DNA of 12,512 nt, taken from assembly GCA_035351315.1 (NCBI GenBank), contig DAOPVX010000014.1:1-12512 (forward strand), written 5' to 3'. The position numbers were made by a program, and so were the translations under genes. Origin of the DNA: UBA1359 sp029570385 (GTDB lineage Bacteria > Patescibacteriota > Patescibacteriia > Patescibacteriales > Patescibacteriaceae). The notes beneath the pieces are model-generated. The model was not told the origin of the DNA. It ran no database searches and saw nothing but the letters and a program-made list of their open reading frames with translations. This document shows, piece by piece, positions 7,762-12,512 of this stretch; positions within the stretch are counted from its first letter, which is position 1; each line of letters opens with the position of its first letter.

Positions 7762-8733
7762 ATGACCAAAATTTCGTCCACTAGATTAGGCTACACCGGT
7801 AATTTAGATCCAGTTATCGAGCGCTTATGTGAAGCTTATGGAATTGGAGAGTCAGTTCATTTTTCTATAATCGCTGTCGGATATGAGGACTGCAACGTTA
7901 CTATAGAGACTCAATCGGGAAAATATGTCGCCAAAATATTTTCTAAGGAACGAAACAAGGAAACAATCTCTCGCTATGTGGAGATAATGACTAAAGTGTT
8001 AGATGCTGGTGTAAACCATCCACCACTAATAAGAACCGGTGAGGGAAAAGTGATCTATTGTGACGATCAGGCCGACGGAATCTCGATGGTGCTGATGGAT
8101 TTTATTGGCGGTGAGACCTTTTTTGAGCTTGATCGCGCTCCTGATAATGCAGAATTGAAACTTATTATCGAGCAAGCCGCTAAGATCAATGGTATCGATT
8201 ATCACCCAATTTTTCTTTTTGACGGCTGGGCTATCCCCAACATCGAGGTGATGTTCGATAAGGTAAAGAACTTCATTGAGCCTGCTGATTTGAGGCTTGT
8301 CGAGCAAGCGATATCTAAATACAAAGAGATTCCGGCTGACATTTTGCCCCACGCTCTGGTGCATGGTGATTTTACCAAGGCCAACATTCTTAAAGGGATA
8401 GACGGCAAGATGTATATTTTGGATTTCTCAGTTTCAAATTGGTATCCGCGCATCCAAGAGCTAGCCGTGATATCTGCTAATCTCTTACATAGCGAGACCG
8501 ATTCGGGGTCACTTCGTGAAAAGACAGACCTGGTTATCACTGAATATGATAAGATTACCCCCTTAACTAAAGATGAAAAGAAGTATTTATATCCCTATGC
8601 CTTGGCCGGATCAGCAATGGAGTTCATGGGTGCTTGCTCAGAGAAGTTCATCAAAGGAAATAGTTCAGAAGAAACTGACTATTGGCTTAACTTAGGACGT
8701 AATGGGCTAAAAAGAGAGTTTACTACTGGATAA
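7762..8733 (+). CDS. APH/choline kinase-fold phosphotransferase
   Basis: A 323-aa protein of the aminoglycoside phosphotransferase (APH, protein-kinase-like) superfamily, which moves the ATP gamma-phosphate to a small-molecule hydroxyl. Visible features are YVAKIF (55-60) with the probable ATP-binding Lys58, a hinge region MVLMDFIGGETF (109-120), the catalytic loop LVHGDFTKANIL (199-210) with His201, Asp203 and Asn208, and the metal-binding ILDFS (219-223) with Asp221. The closest style is the homoserine kinase II/YihE group rather than a classic resistance enzyme, so naming a drug substrate would be unsafe. The ATG follows an AT-rich leader without a Shine-Dalgarno. Upstream of it are a likely promoter and the tRNA; 29 nt downstream begins an MBL-fold hydrolase, perhaps in the same transcript. 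It is the first gene of the accessory island. Confidence 0.9.
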   Translation: MTKISSTRLGYTGNLDPVIERLCEAYGIGESVHFSIIAVGYEDCNVTIETQSGKYVAKIFSKERNKETISRYVEIMTKVLDAGVNHPPLIRTGEGKVIYCDDQADGISMVLMDFIGGETFFELDRAPDNAELKLIIEQAAKINGIDYHPIFLFDGWAIPNIEVMFDKVKNFIEPADLRLVEQAISKYKEIPADILPHALVHGDFTKANILKGIDGKMYILDFSVSNWYPRIQELAVISANLLHSETDSGSLREKTDLVITEYDKITPLTKDEKKYLYPYALAGSAMEFMGACSEKFIKGNSSEETDYWLNLGRNGLKREFTTG

Positions 8734-8762
8734 TAATCTATATCTAAAGTTAAATTTACATT

Positions 8763-9524
8763 ATGAAAATAACATTCGTCGGGCTATCATCTTATTTAAT
8801 TGAAGACAGTAATGGTGGTCGATTATTAATTGATCTTTTTAAAGATGAACCGGAATATTCTTTAGGTTTAACTTTACCAAAGACATTAAAGGCTGATATA
8901 TTTTTAGCCTCTCATGCTGACGCTGACCACGCTAATTTAGATGAAAAATACACTGAACATTTTCAGAAAACTGATGAAAAGGATAATGATATTGATGTTA
9001 AAATATTTCCCGACCTTGATCTAAAAGGTACTTTAGTTAGAGAATGGAATGGCGATCTATGTTTTGCTTATCATTTTACAGTTGATGGTTTCCGATGTCT
9101 TCATCTAGCTGACAATTCTCATCCACTTACTGCTAAGCAAATTGCTGAATTTGGTAAAATTGATATTTTATTTATTCCAATGCCTAAATCAAGATCAGAT
9201 ATAATAGAGACTGAATTAAATATTCTCAATGCATTAAAACCAAAGATAATTATTCCGTCTCATTTTATTCCTCTACCGTTAGAAGAGGTTAATAAGGGCT
9301 ATGAACATATTCATCGCAAGCTAGCCAAAATAGTCTTATCTAAGACTAAAAATCCCCAGGCTAATGACAAAACAGTTGATGTCTTTACTTATATGCTTTT
9401 AACAGTTAAGAACTTAACCAAACATTTTTCTGTTAAAGCAATAGATGGACACGATATTGAGATAAAAAAACTACCTAAAGAGCAAACTATTTATTATTTT
9501 AATAAATGCTTGTCAAAATATTAG
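8763..9524 (+). CDS. Metallo-beta-lactamase-fold hydrolase (UlaG-like)
   Basis: A 253-aa MBL-fold protein. The N terminus KITFVGLSSYLIE followed by RLLIDLF (20-26) is the first beta-layer of the fold. The metal motif reads SHADADH (50-56), so it is HxDxDH with His51, Asp53, Asp55 and His56; the usual second His is Asp. Further candidate ligands are Asp117 in HLADNSHPL (114-122) and His167 in IIPSHF (163-168). Residues beyond about 205 form an extra C-terminal strand region. The UlaG/YtnP-like type of soluble hydrolase is the best comparison, but its substrate cannot be named. It is AT-rich and lies 29 nt after the phosphotransferase, with no separate promoter visible. The first 34-nt repeat begins 11 nt after its TAG. 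Confidence 0.9.
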   Translation: MKITFVGLSSYLIEDSNGGRLLIDLFKDEPEYSLGLTLPKTLKADIFLASHADADHANLDEKYTEHFQKTDEKDNDIDVKIFPDLDLKGTLVREWNGDLCFAYHFTVDGFRCLHLADNSHPLTAKQIAEFGKIDILFIPMPKSRSDIIETELNILNALKPKIIIPSHFIPLPLEEVNKGYEHIHRKLAKIVLSKTKNPQANDKTVDVFTYMLLTVKNLTKHFSVKAIDGHDIEIKKLPKEQTIYYFNKCLSKY

Positions 9525-9535
9525 TTTATAGTCAA

Positions 9536-9569
9536 AAAAGTTCCAACTGCGCCCCATCTCCTCTACAGA
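9536..9569 (+). repeat. 34-nt module-end repeat, copy 1
   Basis: Starts AAAAGTTCCAACTG, continues with CGCCCCATCTCC and ends in TCTACAGA. By eye it matches copy 2 at 27 of 34 positions. The first 14 bases are identical to copy 2 and the divergence is mostly at the right end. It begins 11 nt after the MBL gene stop, and a terminator stem starts 2 nt after it. It is the most diverged of the three copies. Confidence 0.85.
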
Positions 9570-9571
9570 CT

Positions 9572-9602
9572 AAATAATCCTAGTAAAATAGGGTTATTTT
9601 TG
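9572..9602 (+). terminator. Rho-independent terminator after repeat copy 1
   Basis: AAATAATCC (9572-9580) pairs with GGGTTATTT (9591-9599), nine pairs including one G-T wobble, around a 10-nt loop; the stem runs into a T-rich tract (9595-9601). It would end the phosphotransferase/MBL transcript. Confidence 0.62.
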
Positions 9603-9628
9603 TTAAGATTAGGCAGAGATTTTATTGT
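9600..9628 (+). promoter_or_regulatory. Weak candidate promoter of the Nudix pseudogene
   Basis: TTGTTA (9600-9605) and TATTGT (9623-9628) each match 4 of 6 consensus bases with 17-nt spacing. Transcription would start almost at the ATG (9633), implying a leaderless message. The signal is weak and partly inside the terminator T-tract. Confidence 0.22.
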
Positions 9629-9632
9629 TTCT

Positions 9633-10024
9633 ATGGACAAAAACCGTATAACAATAGAATGCGCTGGTGGCATAGTAAGAAATAGTAACAATATTGCTCT
9701 GGTAAAAATGAAGAAGTTAGGGGCTTTTCCGAAAGGGACGATTGAATCTGGTGAAATATTATTAGATAGAAGCGGCTAAGCGCGAAATATTTGAAGCAAC
9801 CGGGATAAAAGAACTCCGGCTAATTAAAGAGCTGGGAATATATCAAAGGTCGGTGGCTGACGGGAAGGCAATATTATTATATTCGTATGTTTTTGTTTGA
9901 GACTGAACAAGCAAAGGCTTGTCCCATAGAGAATAATGTTAGAAGCGTCCAGTGGTTTTCTATTAAAAATGCTTTTGCTTATTTAATATTCAGAGAAGAT
10001 AAGAATTTTTTAATCACTTTATGA
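9633..10024 (+). pseudogene. Nudix hydrolase pseudogene with two frameshifts
   Basis: Three frames read in turn give one Nudix protein of about 130 aa. Frame A (ATG 9633) encodes MDKNRITIECAGGIVR... to FPKGTIESGEILL, then hits TAA at 9777. Frame B from 9769 continues EAAKREIFEATGI and onward to VADGKAILLYSYVFV, stopping at TGA 9898. Frame C from 9896 gives FETEQAKACPIENN... to the TGA at 10022-10024. The Nudix box G-x5-E-x7-RE-x2-E-x2-GI is restored exactly if four bases (GATA, 9765-9768) are removed, so a 4-nt insertion broke it. The second break is a single extra base near 9895 in a T-rich run. Intact relatives remove nucleoside diphosphate-linked substrates. It could alternatively be an assembly error, but two independent shifts make decay more likely. 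Confidence 0.85.
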
Positions 10025-10029
10025 AAGCA

Positions 10030-10035
10030 TATAAT
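10030..10035 (+). promoter_or_regulatory. Consensus -10 box close to the GDPD start
   Basis: TATAAT, a perfect -10 hexamer, lies 11 nt before the ATG at 10047 and 5 nt after the Nudix pseudogene stop. A start of transcription near 10042 would leave only about 5 nt of leader. The -35 side is just a T-rich tract (TTTTTA, 10007-10012). Either this gene has a nearly leaderless message or the match is chance in AT-rich DNA. Confidence 0.38.
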
Positions 10036-10046
10036 AAATTTCTCCA

Positions 10047-10736
10047 ATGGCTATAATCGTCGGCCACAAAGGAGCGGCTGGTTATGCTCCGGAAAATACA
10101 CTAACTTCTTTTAGGGAAGCTATTAAAATTGGCTGTGATCGGACCGAATTAGATGTTAGGCTGACCAAAGATAAACAAGTAGTTGTTATTCATGATAAAG
10201 AGGTTTCCAAATTGACCGATGGAACAGGCTTGGTTAATGAAATGAACCTACTTGAATTAAAAAAGTTGCGTTGCTTAGGCAATGAGTTTGTTCCCACCCT
10301 TCAAGAGGTTATTAATATTTGTAAGGATAAGATTGATTTGCAAATTGAATTGAAGGCCGAGGGCACACCACAGCCGGTTAGCGACTTGATTACACAAAAC
10401 GGTATTGAAGATCAGGTATTTATCACCTCTTTTAAAATAGACTTGCTGGTTGAAATTAAAAAACTCAATCCAGGTCTAAGGGTTGGGTTATTATTTAGAA
10501 ATGAAGAGATTATGGCGGATATTTGGAATTTGATTAACCAAATACCGTTAGACTTCTTGGCACCATTTTCAGAAATTATTACCGCCGAGTTCGTGACCAC
10601 AGCTCACAGCTTAGGTCAGAGGGTTTATGCCTATCAGGTTAACAGTAAAGAATTGGGCGATAAATTAATAGCGATGGGTGTTGATGAAATTGGGACAGAT
10701 TTTCCCAAGCTATTTGTTGAGTCAAAAATTGTTTAG
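10047..10736 (+). CDS. Glycerophosphodiester phosphodiesterase (GDPD family)
   Basis: Hydrolyses glycerophosphodiesters to glycerol 3-phosphate and an alcohol. It is a short 229-aa TIM-barrel member without a signal peptide, hence probably cytoplasmic. Motifs are GHKGAAGYAPENTLTSF (6-22, catalytic His7), ELDVRLTKD (34-42, metal ligands Glu34 and Asp36), VVIHD (46-50, catalytic His49), LQIELK (98-103, Glu101 and Lys103) and IGTDFP (215-220) near the C terminus. The almost invariant HRG is HKG here: Lys8 replaces the phosphate-contacting Arg, a conservative change. It follows the Nudix pseudogene by 22 nt, and the second 34-nt repeat begins at the very next base after its TAG. A role in recycling phospholipid head groups fits an organism that scavenges lipids, but that is inference. 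Confidence 0.94.
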   Translation: MAIIVGHKGAAGYAPENTLTSFREAIKIGCDRTELDVRLTKDKQVVVIHDKEVSKLTDGTGLVNEMNLLELKKLRCLGNEFVPTLQEVINICKDKIDLQIELKAEGTPQPVSDLITQNGIEDQVFITSFKIDLLVEIKKLNPGLRVGLLFRNEEIMADIWNLINQIPLDFLAPFSEIITAEFVTTAHSLGQRVYAYQVNSKELGDKLIAMGVDEIGTDFPKLFVESKIV

Positions 10737-10770
10737 AAAAGTTCCAACTGAGTCCCACCTCCTCCGCGAA
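10737..10770 (+). repeat. 34-nt module-end repeat, copy 2
   Basis: Starts AAAAGTTCCAACTG, continues with AGTCCCAC and ends CTCCTCCGCGAA. It matches copy 3 at 29 of 34 and copy 1 at 27 of 34 positions by eye. It starts directly after the GDPD stop codon, and a terminator stem begins 5 nt after it. The nonamer CTCCTCCGC is identical to bases 7605-7613 of the tRNA-Ser 3' end. Confidence 0.9.
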
Positions 10771-10775
10771 CGCAA

Positions 10776-10804
10776 AAAACGCACTTTAAAATGGTGTGTT
10801 TTTA
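10776..10804 (+). terminator. Rho-independent terminator after repeat copy 2
   Basis: AAAACGCAC (10776-10784) pairs with GTGTGTTTT (10794-10802), nine pairs with one G-T wobble, around a 9-nt loop, and the strand ends in a T run. The A run on the left (10774-10779) would let it also work on the minus strand. Confidence 0.66.
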
Positions 10805-10815
10805 TATTATGTTAA

Positions 10816-10824
10816 TGATATAAT
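10816..10824 (+). promoter_or_regulatory. Perfect extended -10 promoter for the NERD gene
   Basis: TGATATAAT is a full TGn-TATAAT extended -10 element. No good -35 is seen 16-18 nt upstream, which is usual for extended -10 promoters. Transcription would start near 10831, leaving a leader of about 40 nt before the ATG at 10871. It lies just beyond the preceding terminator, so the unit is insulated from upstream transcription. Confidence 0.55.
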
Positions 10825-10870
10825 GAAAACAAGTTAATAATTTATTGTAGATCTCATTAATTTAGTTAGT

Positions 10871-11581
10871 ATGGGTGTTGTTATACTTTTATTTGCCCTA
10901 GCGTTCTTTTTTGGATTAATGAACTCTCCAGAATCTATTGGTAGAGCTGGTGAGCGTTTTGTTGATAAGAAATTATATAAGCTAAACCCTGAACATTATA
11001 AGACATTGAGCAATATTTTATTGCCATCCAATAGTAATCAAATCGGTACCACCCAAATTGATCAGATAGTTGTTTCTAATTTTGGCATATTTTGTATTGA
11101 AACCAAAGCCCATTCAGGCTGGATATTTGGTCGAGCAGATGATAAATATTGGACTCAGGTTATTTATCACAAGAAAAGCCGTTTTTATAATCCCTTGAGG
11201 CAGAACTTTGGTCATATAAAAACAGTTAAAAATTTAATTGCCAGATTAGGCATTAAGGTTCCAGTTTATTCTTATGTAGCTTTTCCTTGTGCCGATGATT
11301 TAAAAATTACAGGAACTGATTTGGTTGGATATGCCGGCGAAGTAGTTGATAAGATTAAATCTCATAATCAATTTGTTTTATCTAATATTGATCGAGATAG
11401 AATTGTTGACGAGATTAATCAAATTAATATTGTTGACAACAATATACGTAAAGAGCATATTAAAAAAATTAATGAGATAATAGATGCTCCGCCGCCTGTT
11501 CGTTATAAAAACAACGAACCAGTGCAGGGTAAAATTGAGAATATTTTTGATGATGAAGAAGAATATGATGATGATTTTTAA
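10871..11581 (+). CDS. Membrane-anchored NERD-domain (nuclease-related) protein
   Basis: Residues 1-17 are a single hydrophobic anchor (VVILLFALAFFFGL). The NERD domain follows: GRAGERFVDKKL (24-35) with Glu28, TTQIDQIVVSNFGIFCIETK (60-79) with the PD-(D/E)XK-type residues Asp64, Glu77 and Lys79, then SGWIFG (82-87) and NPLRQNFGHIK (107-117), the family's C-terminal signature. The nuclease-fold core residues look intact. A linker and a very acidic tail (DDEEEYDDDF, last 10 residues) end the protein. NERD proteins are implicated in DNA processing and some anti-phage systems, but their activity is mostly untested. The next gene, 20 nt downstream, also looks like a PD-(D/E)XK protein, so they may act together. 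The ATG is the first after the promoter; no Shine-Dalgarno is present. Confidence 0.9.
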   Translation: MGVVILLFALAFFFGLMNSPESIGRAGERFVDKKLYKLNPEHYKTLSNILLPSNSNQIGTTQIDQIVVSNFGIFCIETKAHSGWIFGRADDKYWTQVIYHKKSRFYNPLRQNFGHIKTVKNLIARLGIKVPVYSYVAFPCADDLKITGTDLVGYAGEVVDKIKSHNQFVLSNIDRDRIVDEINQINIVDNNIRKEHIKKINEIIDAPPPVRYKNNEPVQGKIENIFDDEEEYDDDF

Positions 11582-11601
11582 TAATTTATTAAATAAAAAA
11601 T

Positions 11602-12075
11602 ATGAGTAACCTTGATTTTACTAGGCAGTTAGTTAAAGGCAAAATTGCTGAAACAATATTTTCTCAGATGTTTAGGGGTTCAGACAATTTTACTGTTTTA
11701 GAATTTGGTTATGAAAAAGTTATTCCTGAGATGATTCAACAGGGTTATCAGGAAAACAATCCAATGGTTGAAACATTGCGGACAGCTCCAGATTTTGCGG
11801 TTATTGATCGGGAAACCAGACAAGTCAAATTAATTGAGGTGAAATATCAACGACAACTCAGTCTCGAATATACATTAAAAGCCGCCATTAGAATGAGTCA
11901 GTCGTGGAACCCGTCCTATCTGTTTATTGCTACACTGGATGGTTTTTATTTGGACGAAATTACTAACATTATTGATAATAATGGACAAATTGCTTCTCTA
12001 GATGGTTCCCATATTAATCTTGGATTACAAGAAGATTATTTACAAATATTAAGAAAATTTGAACAAGGTAATTAA
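11602..12075 (+). CDS. Small PD-(D/E)XK nuclease-like protein
   Basis: I do not recognise a named family, but the 157-aa protein shows a nuclease-like core. GKIAETIFSQMF (13-24) supplies a helix with Glu17; APDFAVID (62-69) gives Pro63 context and the metal-type Asp64; KLIEVKYQ (76-83) gives Glu79-x-Lys81. This E...PD...ExK spacing is typical of the restriction-endonuclease/Holliday-resolvase-like fold. The C-terminal half (YLFIATLDGFYLDEI, 106-120) looks like the closing strands and helix. It has no membrane segment. It lies 20 nt after the NERD gene with no promoter between, so the two are likely co-transcribed. The third 34-nt repeat starts 10 nt after its stop. A role in defence or mobile-element biology is inferred only from fold and context. 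Confidence 0.82.
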   Translation: MSNLDFTRQLVKGKIAETIFSQMFRGSDNFTVLEFGYEKVIPEMIQQGYQENNPMVETLRTAPDFAVIDRETRQVKLIEVKYQRQLSLEYTLKAAIRMSQSWNPSYLFIATLDGFYLDEITNIIDNNGQIASLDGSHINLGLQEDYLQILRKFEQGN

Positions 12076-12085
12076 TTTTATCCTA

Positions 12086-12119
12086 AAAAGTTTCAACTGA
12101 GCCCCACATCATCCGCGAG
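12086..12119 (+). repeat. 34-nt module-end repeat, copy 3
   Basis: Starts AAAAGTTTCAACTG, continues with AGCCCCAC and ends ATCATCCGCGAG. It matches copy 2 at 29 of 34 positions. It lies 10 nt after the stop of the small PD-(D/E)XK gene and 5 nt before a strong terminator stem. It is the last copy before the IS remnant. Confidence 0.9.
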
Positions 12120-12124
12120 TAGAT

Positions 12125-12150
12125 AAAACAAGGTTAATCGCCTTGTTTTT
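12125..12150 (+). terminator. Strong, probably bidirectional terminator after repeat copy 3
   Basis: AAAACAAGG (12125-12133) and CCTTGTTTT (12141-12149) form a perfect nine-pair stem around a 7-nt loop and run into T's. The A's on the left give a T-run on the opposite strand, so it could also stop transcription coming from the minus-strand transposase. Confidence 0.82.
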
Positions 12151-12512
12151 AGTTGGATTTGGGGTTACATGTTTTAGGCACACACATTTTGCACCCTAGC
12201 TAACGCCTCATTTGGTGTGAGTCCTCCTAGAGCAATATGCTCTAAATTATTATAACTAATATTCCATTTCTTAATCTCTTGTTTTAATTCTACTGCTGTT
12301 TTAAACCGGTGTCTATTGTAAAACATCTCCTGATCAGTCCTATGGCTTCTTTCAACTTTACCGTTTTGAGCCGGCTTACCCGGATCAATGAGGTAATGAA
12401 TGATGTTTCGCGATGTTAAGAATATGTCTAATGGATGGAGTCTAGGATTAAATGGGTCACAATCTATGGCTGTGAATTGGTAATATCTCCTACCCCTTAT
12501 CTTATTAGGCAC
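12151..12512 (-). mobile_element. Partial IS481-like insertion sequence (one end in view)
   Basis: The element is identified from its minus-strand transposase; the rest lies past the right edge. Its outer end should lie between the terminator (12149) and the transposase stop (12174). GGATTTGGGG or TGTTTTAGG (12170-12178) could start the terminal repeat, but without the other end no inverted repeat or target duplication can be shown, so the left boundary is approximate. Confidence 0.6.
12174..12512 (-). pseudogene. IS481-like DDE transposase, C-terminal part with internal deletion
   Basis: Reading the minus strand from the window edge gives 112 codons to TAA (12174-12176). The N-terminal piece VPNKIRGRRYYQFTAID is the usual stretch just after the first catalytic Asp. 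It jumps at about codon 18 (12456-12461) straight into DPFNPRLHPLDIF, then HYLIDPGKPAQNGKVERSH with the final catalytic Glu, and SYNNLEHIALGGLTPNEAL. In normal members roughly 60-70 residues carrying the second catalytic Asp (a TDN motif) lie between these two parts. The frame stays open, so the deletion is in frame. The GTG at the edge encodes an internal Val, not a start. The protein should lack transposase activity. Length estimates come from memory of the family. Confidence 0.8.

Larger units (their letters stand above)
7616..12149. other. Accessory island of small gene modules inserted next to tRNA-Ser
   Basis: From the first base after the tRNA the organisation changes. The tightly spaced operon gives way to isolated genes or pairs with their own promoters and terminators, a dead gene and an IS remnant. 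Three units (about 7616-9569, 9570-10770 and 10771-12119) each end in the 34-nt repeat, and a terminator follows each repeat. Codon choice in the first gene (7762-8733) also looks different from the operon by eye. Island status and its limits are inferred; no integrase gene or second flank is in view. Confidence 0.5.

Noticed and set aside
8026..8540. Minus-strand open frames of about 112 codons inside the phosphotransferase gene
   Set aside because: They lie fully opposite a gene with clear kinase motifs, overlap each other in different frames, and show no domain or start signal.
7762..8733. Antibiotic-resistance aminoglycoside kinase
   Set aside because: Only the shared superfamily motifs are present. 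The sequence resembles homoserine kinase II/YihE-type proteins as much as resistance enzymes, so a resistance label is not supported.
9633..9900. Programmed frameshift in the Nudix gene
   Set aside because: Two shifts are needed, the first is a 4-nt insertion inside the catalytic box, and neither site has a convincing slippery sequence with a downstream structure.
195..12075. TGA recoding as in Gracilibacteria/Absconditabacteria
   Set aside because: No intact gene ends in TGA, but none contains internal TGA over some 3,400 codons either. Rare use of TGA as a stop in AT-rich DNA explains this.
9536..12119. CRISPR array
   Set aside because: The three repeats are more than 1 kb apart with genes in between, diverge from one another, and have no spacer structure or cas genes.
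12086..12165. Possible integron attC site: CAACT (12094-12098) pairs with AGTTG (12151-12155), and GTTGGAT fits GTTRRRY
   Set aside because: The other two repeat copies have no matching GTTRRRY partner, the left end does not fit RYYYAAC because the first base is T, and no integron integrase is in the window. CCCCA with TGGGG would cross the other pairing.

Overview
The window looks like a chromosomal segment of an uncultured, AT-rich bacterium, most likely a Candidate Phyla Radiation (Patescibacteria) lineage. This is inferred from the tight, 1-4 nt spaced operon, the lack of Shine-Dalgarno motifs before almost every start, the type IV pilus type assembly ATPase, and the lack of close resemblance to well-known phyla. 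No rRNA or other taxonomic marker is present, so this is a judgement. All intact genes end in TAA or TAG, TGG is used for Trp, and no gene contains an internal TGA, so the standard bacterial code fits.

Region 1 (1-7615) is a compact core operon on the + strand. It holds the tail of an unknown gene (2-130), an orphan 568-residue membrane protein (195-1901), a double-headed GspE/PilB-type secretion ATPase with two complete motor domains in one chain (1906-4932), a YfcE-like metallophosphoesterase (4934-5428), an O-antigen ligase-like polytopic membrane protein (5430-6788), an RluE/RluF-like pseudouridine synthase (6781-7518) and, 7 nt later, a tRNA-Ser(CGA) with an encoded CCA end (7526-7615). 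The genes are separated by 1-4 nt or overlap by 8 nt, so one transcript from a promoter near 144-172 is likely.

Region 2 (7616-12512) begins exactly at the tRNA 3' end and looks like an accessory island. It is made of three units of one or two intact genes: an APH-type phosphotransferase plus a metallo-beta-lactamase-fold hydrolase; a doubly frameshifted Nudix pseudogene plus a glycerophosphodiester phosphodiesterase; and a NERD-domain protein plus a small PD-(D/E)XK-like protein. Each unit ends, 0-11 nt after its last stop codon, in a copy of a conserved 34-nt repeat (9536, 10737, 12086). A rho-independent terminator follows each repeat within 2-5 nt. The repeat shares CTCCTCCGC with the 3' end of the adjacent tRNA-Ser, and its reverse complement resembles a tRNA acceptor plus D-arm. 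This layout suggests serial capture of small gene modules beside a tRNA gene. No integrase is visible in the window.

The right edge holds the C-terminal part of an IS481-like transposase on the minus strand. It appears to have lost the middle of its catalytic domain by an in-frame deletion, so the copy is probably dead or non-autonomous.
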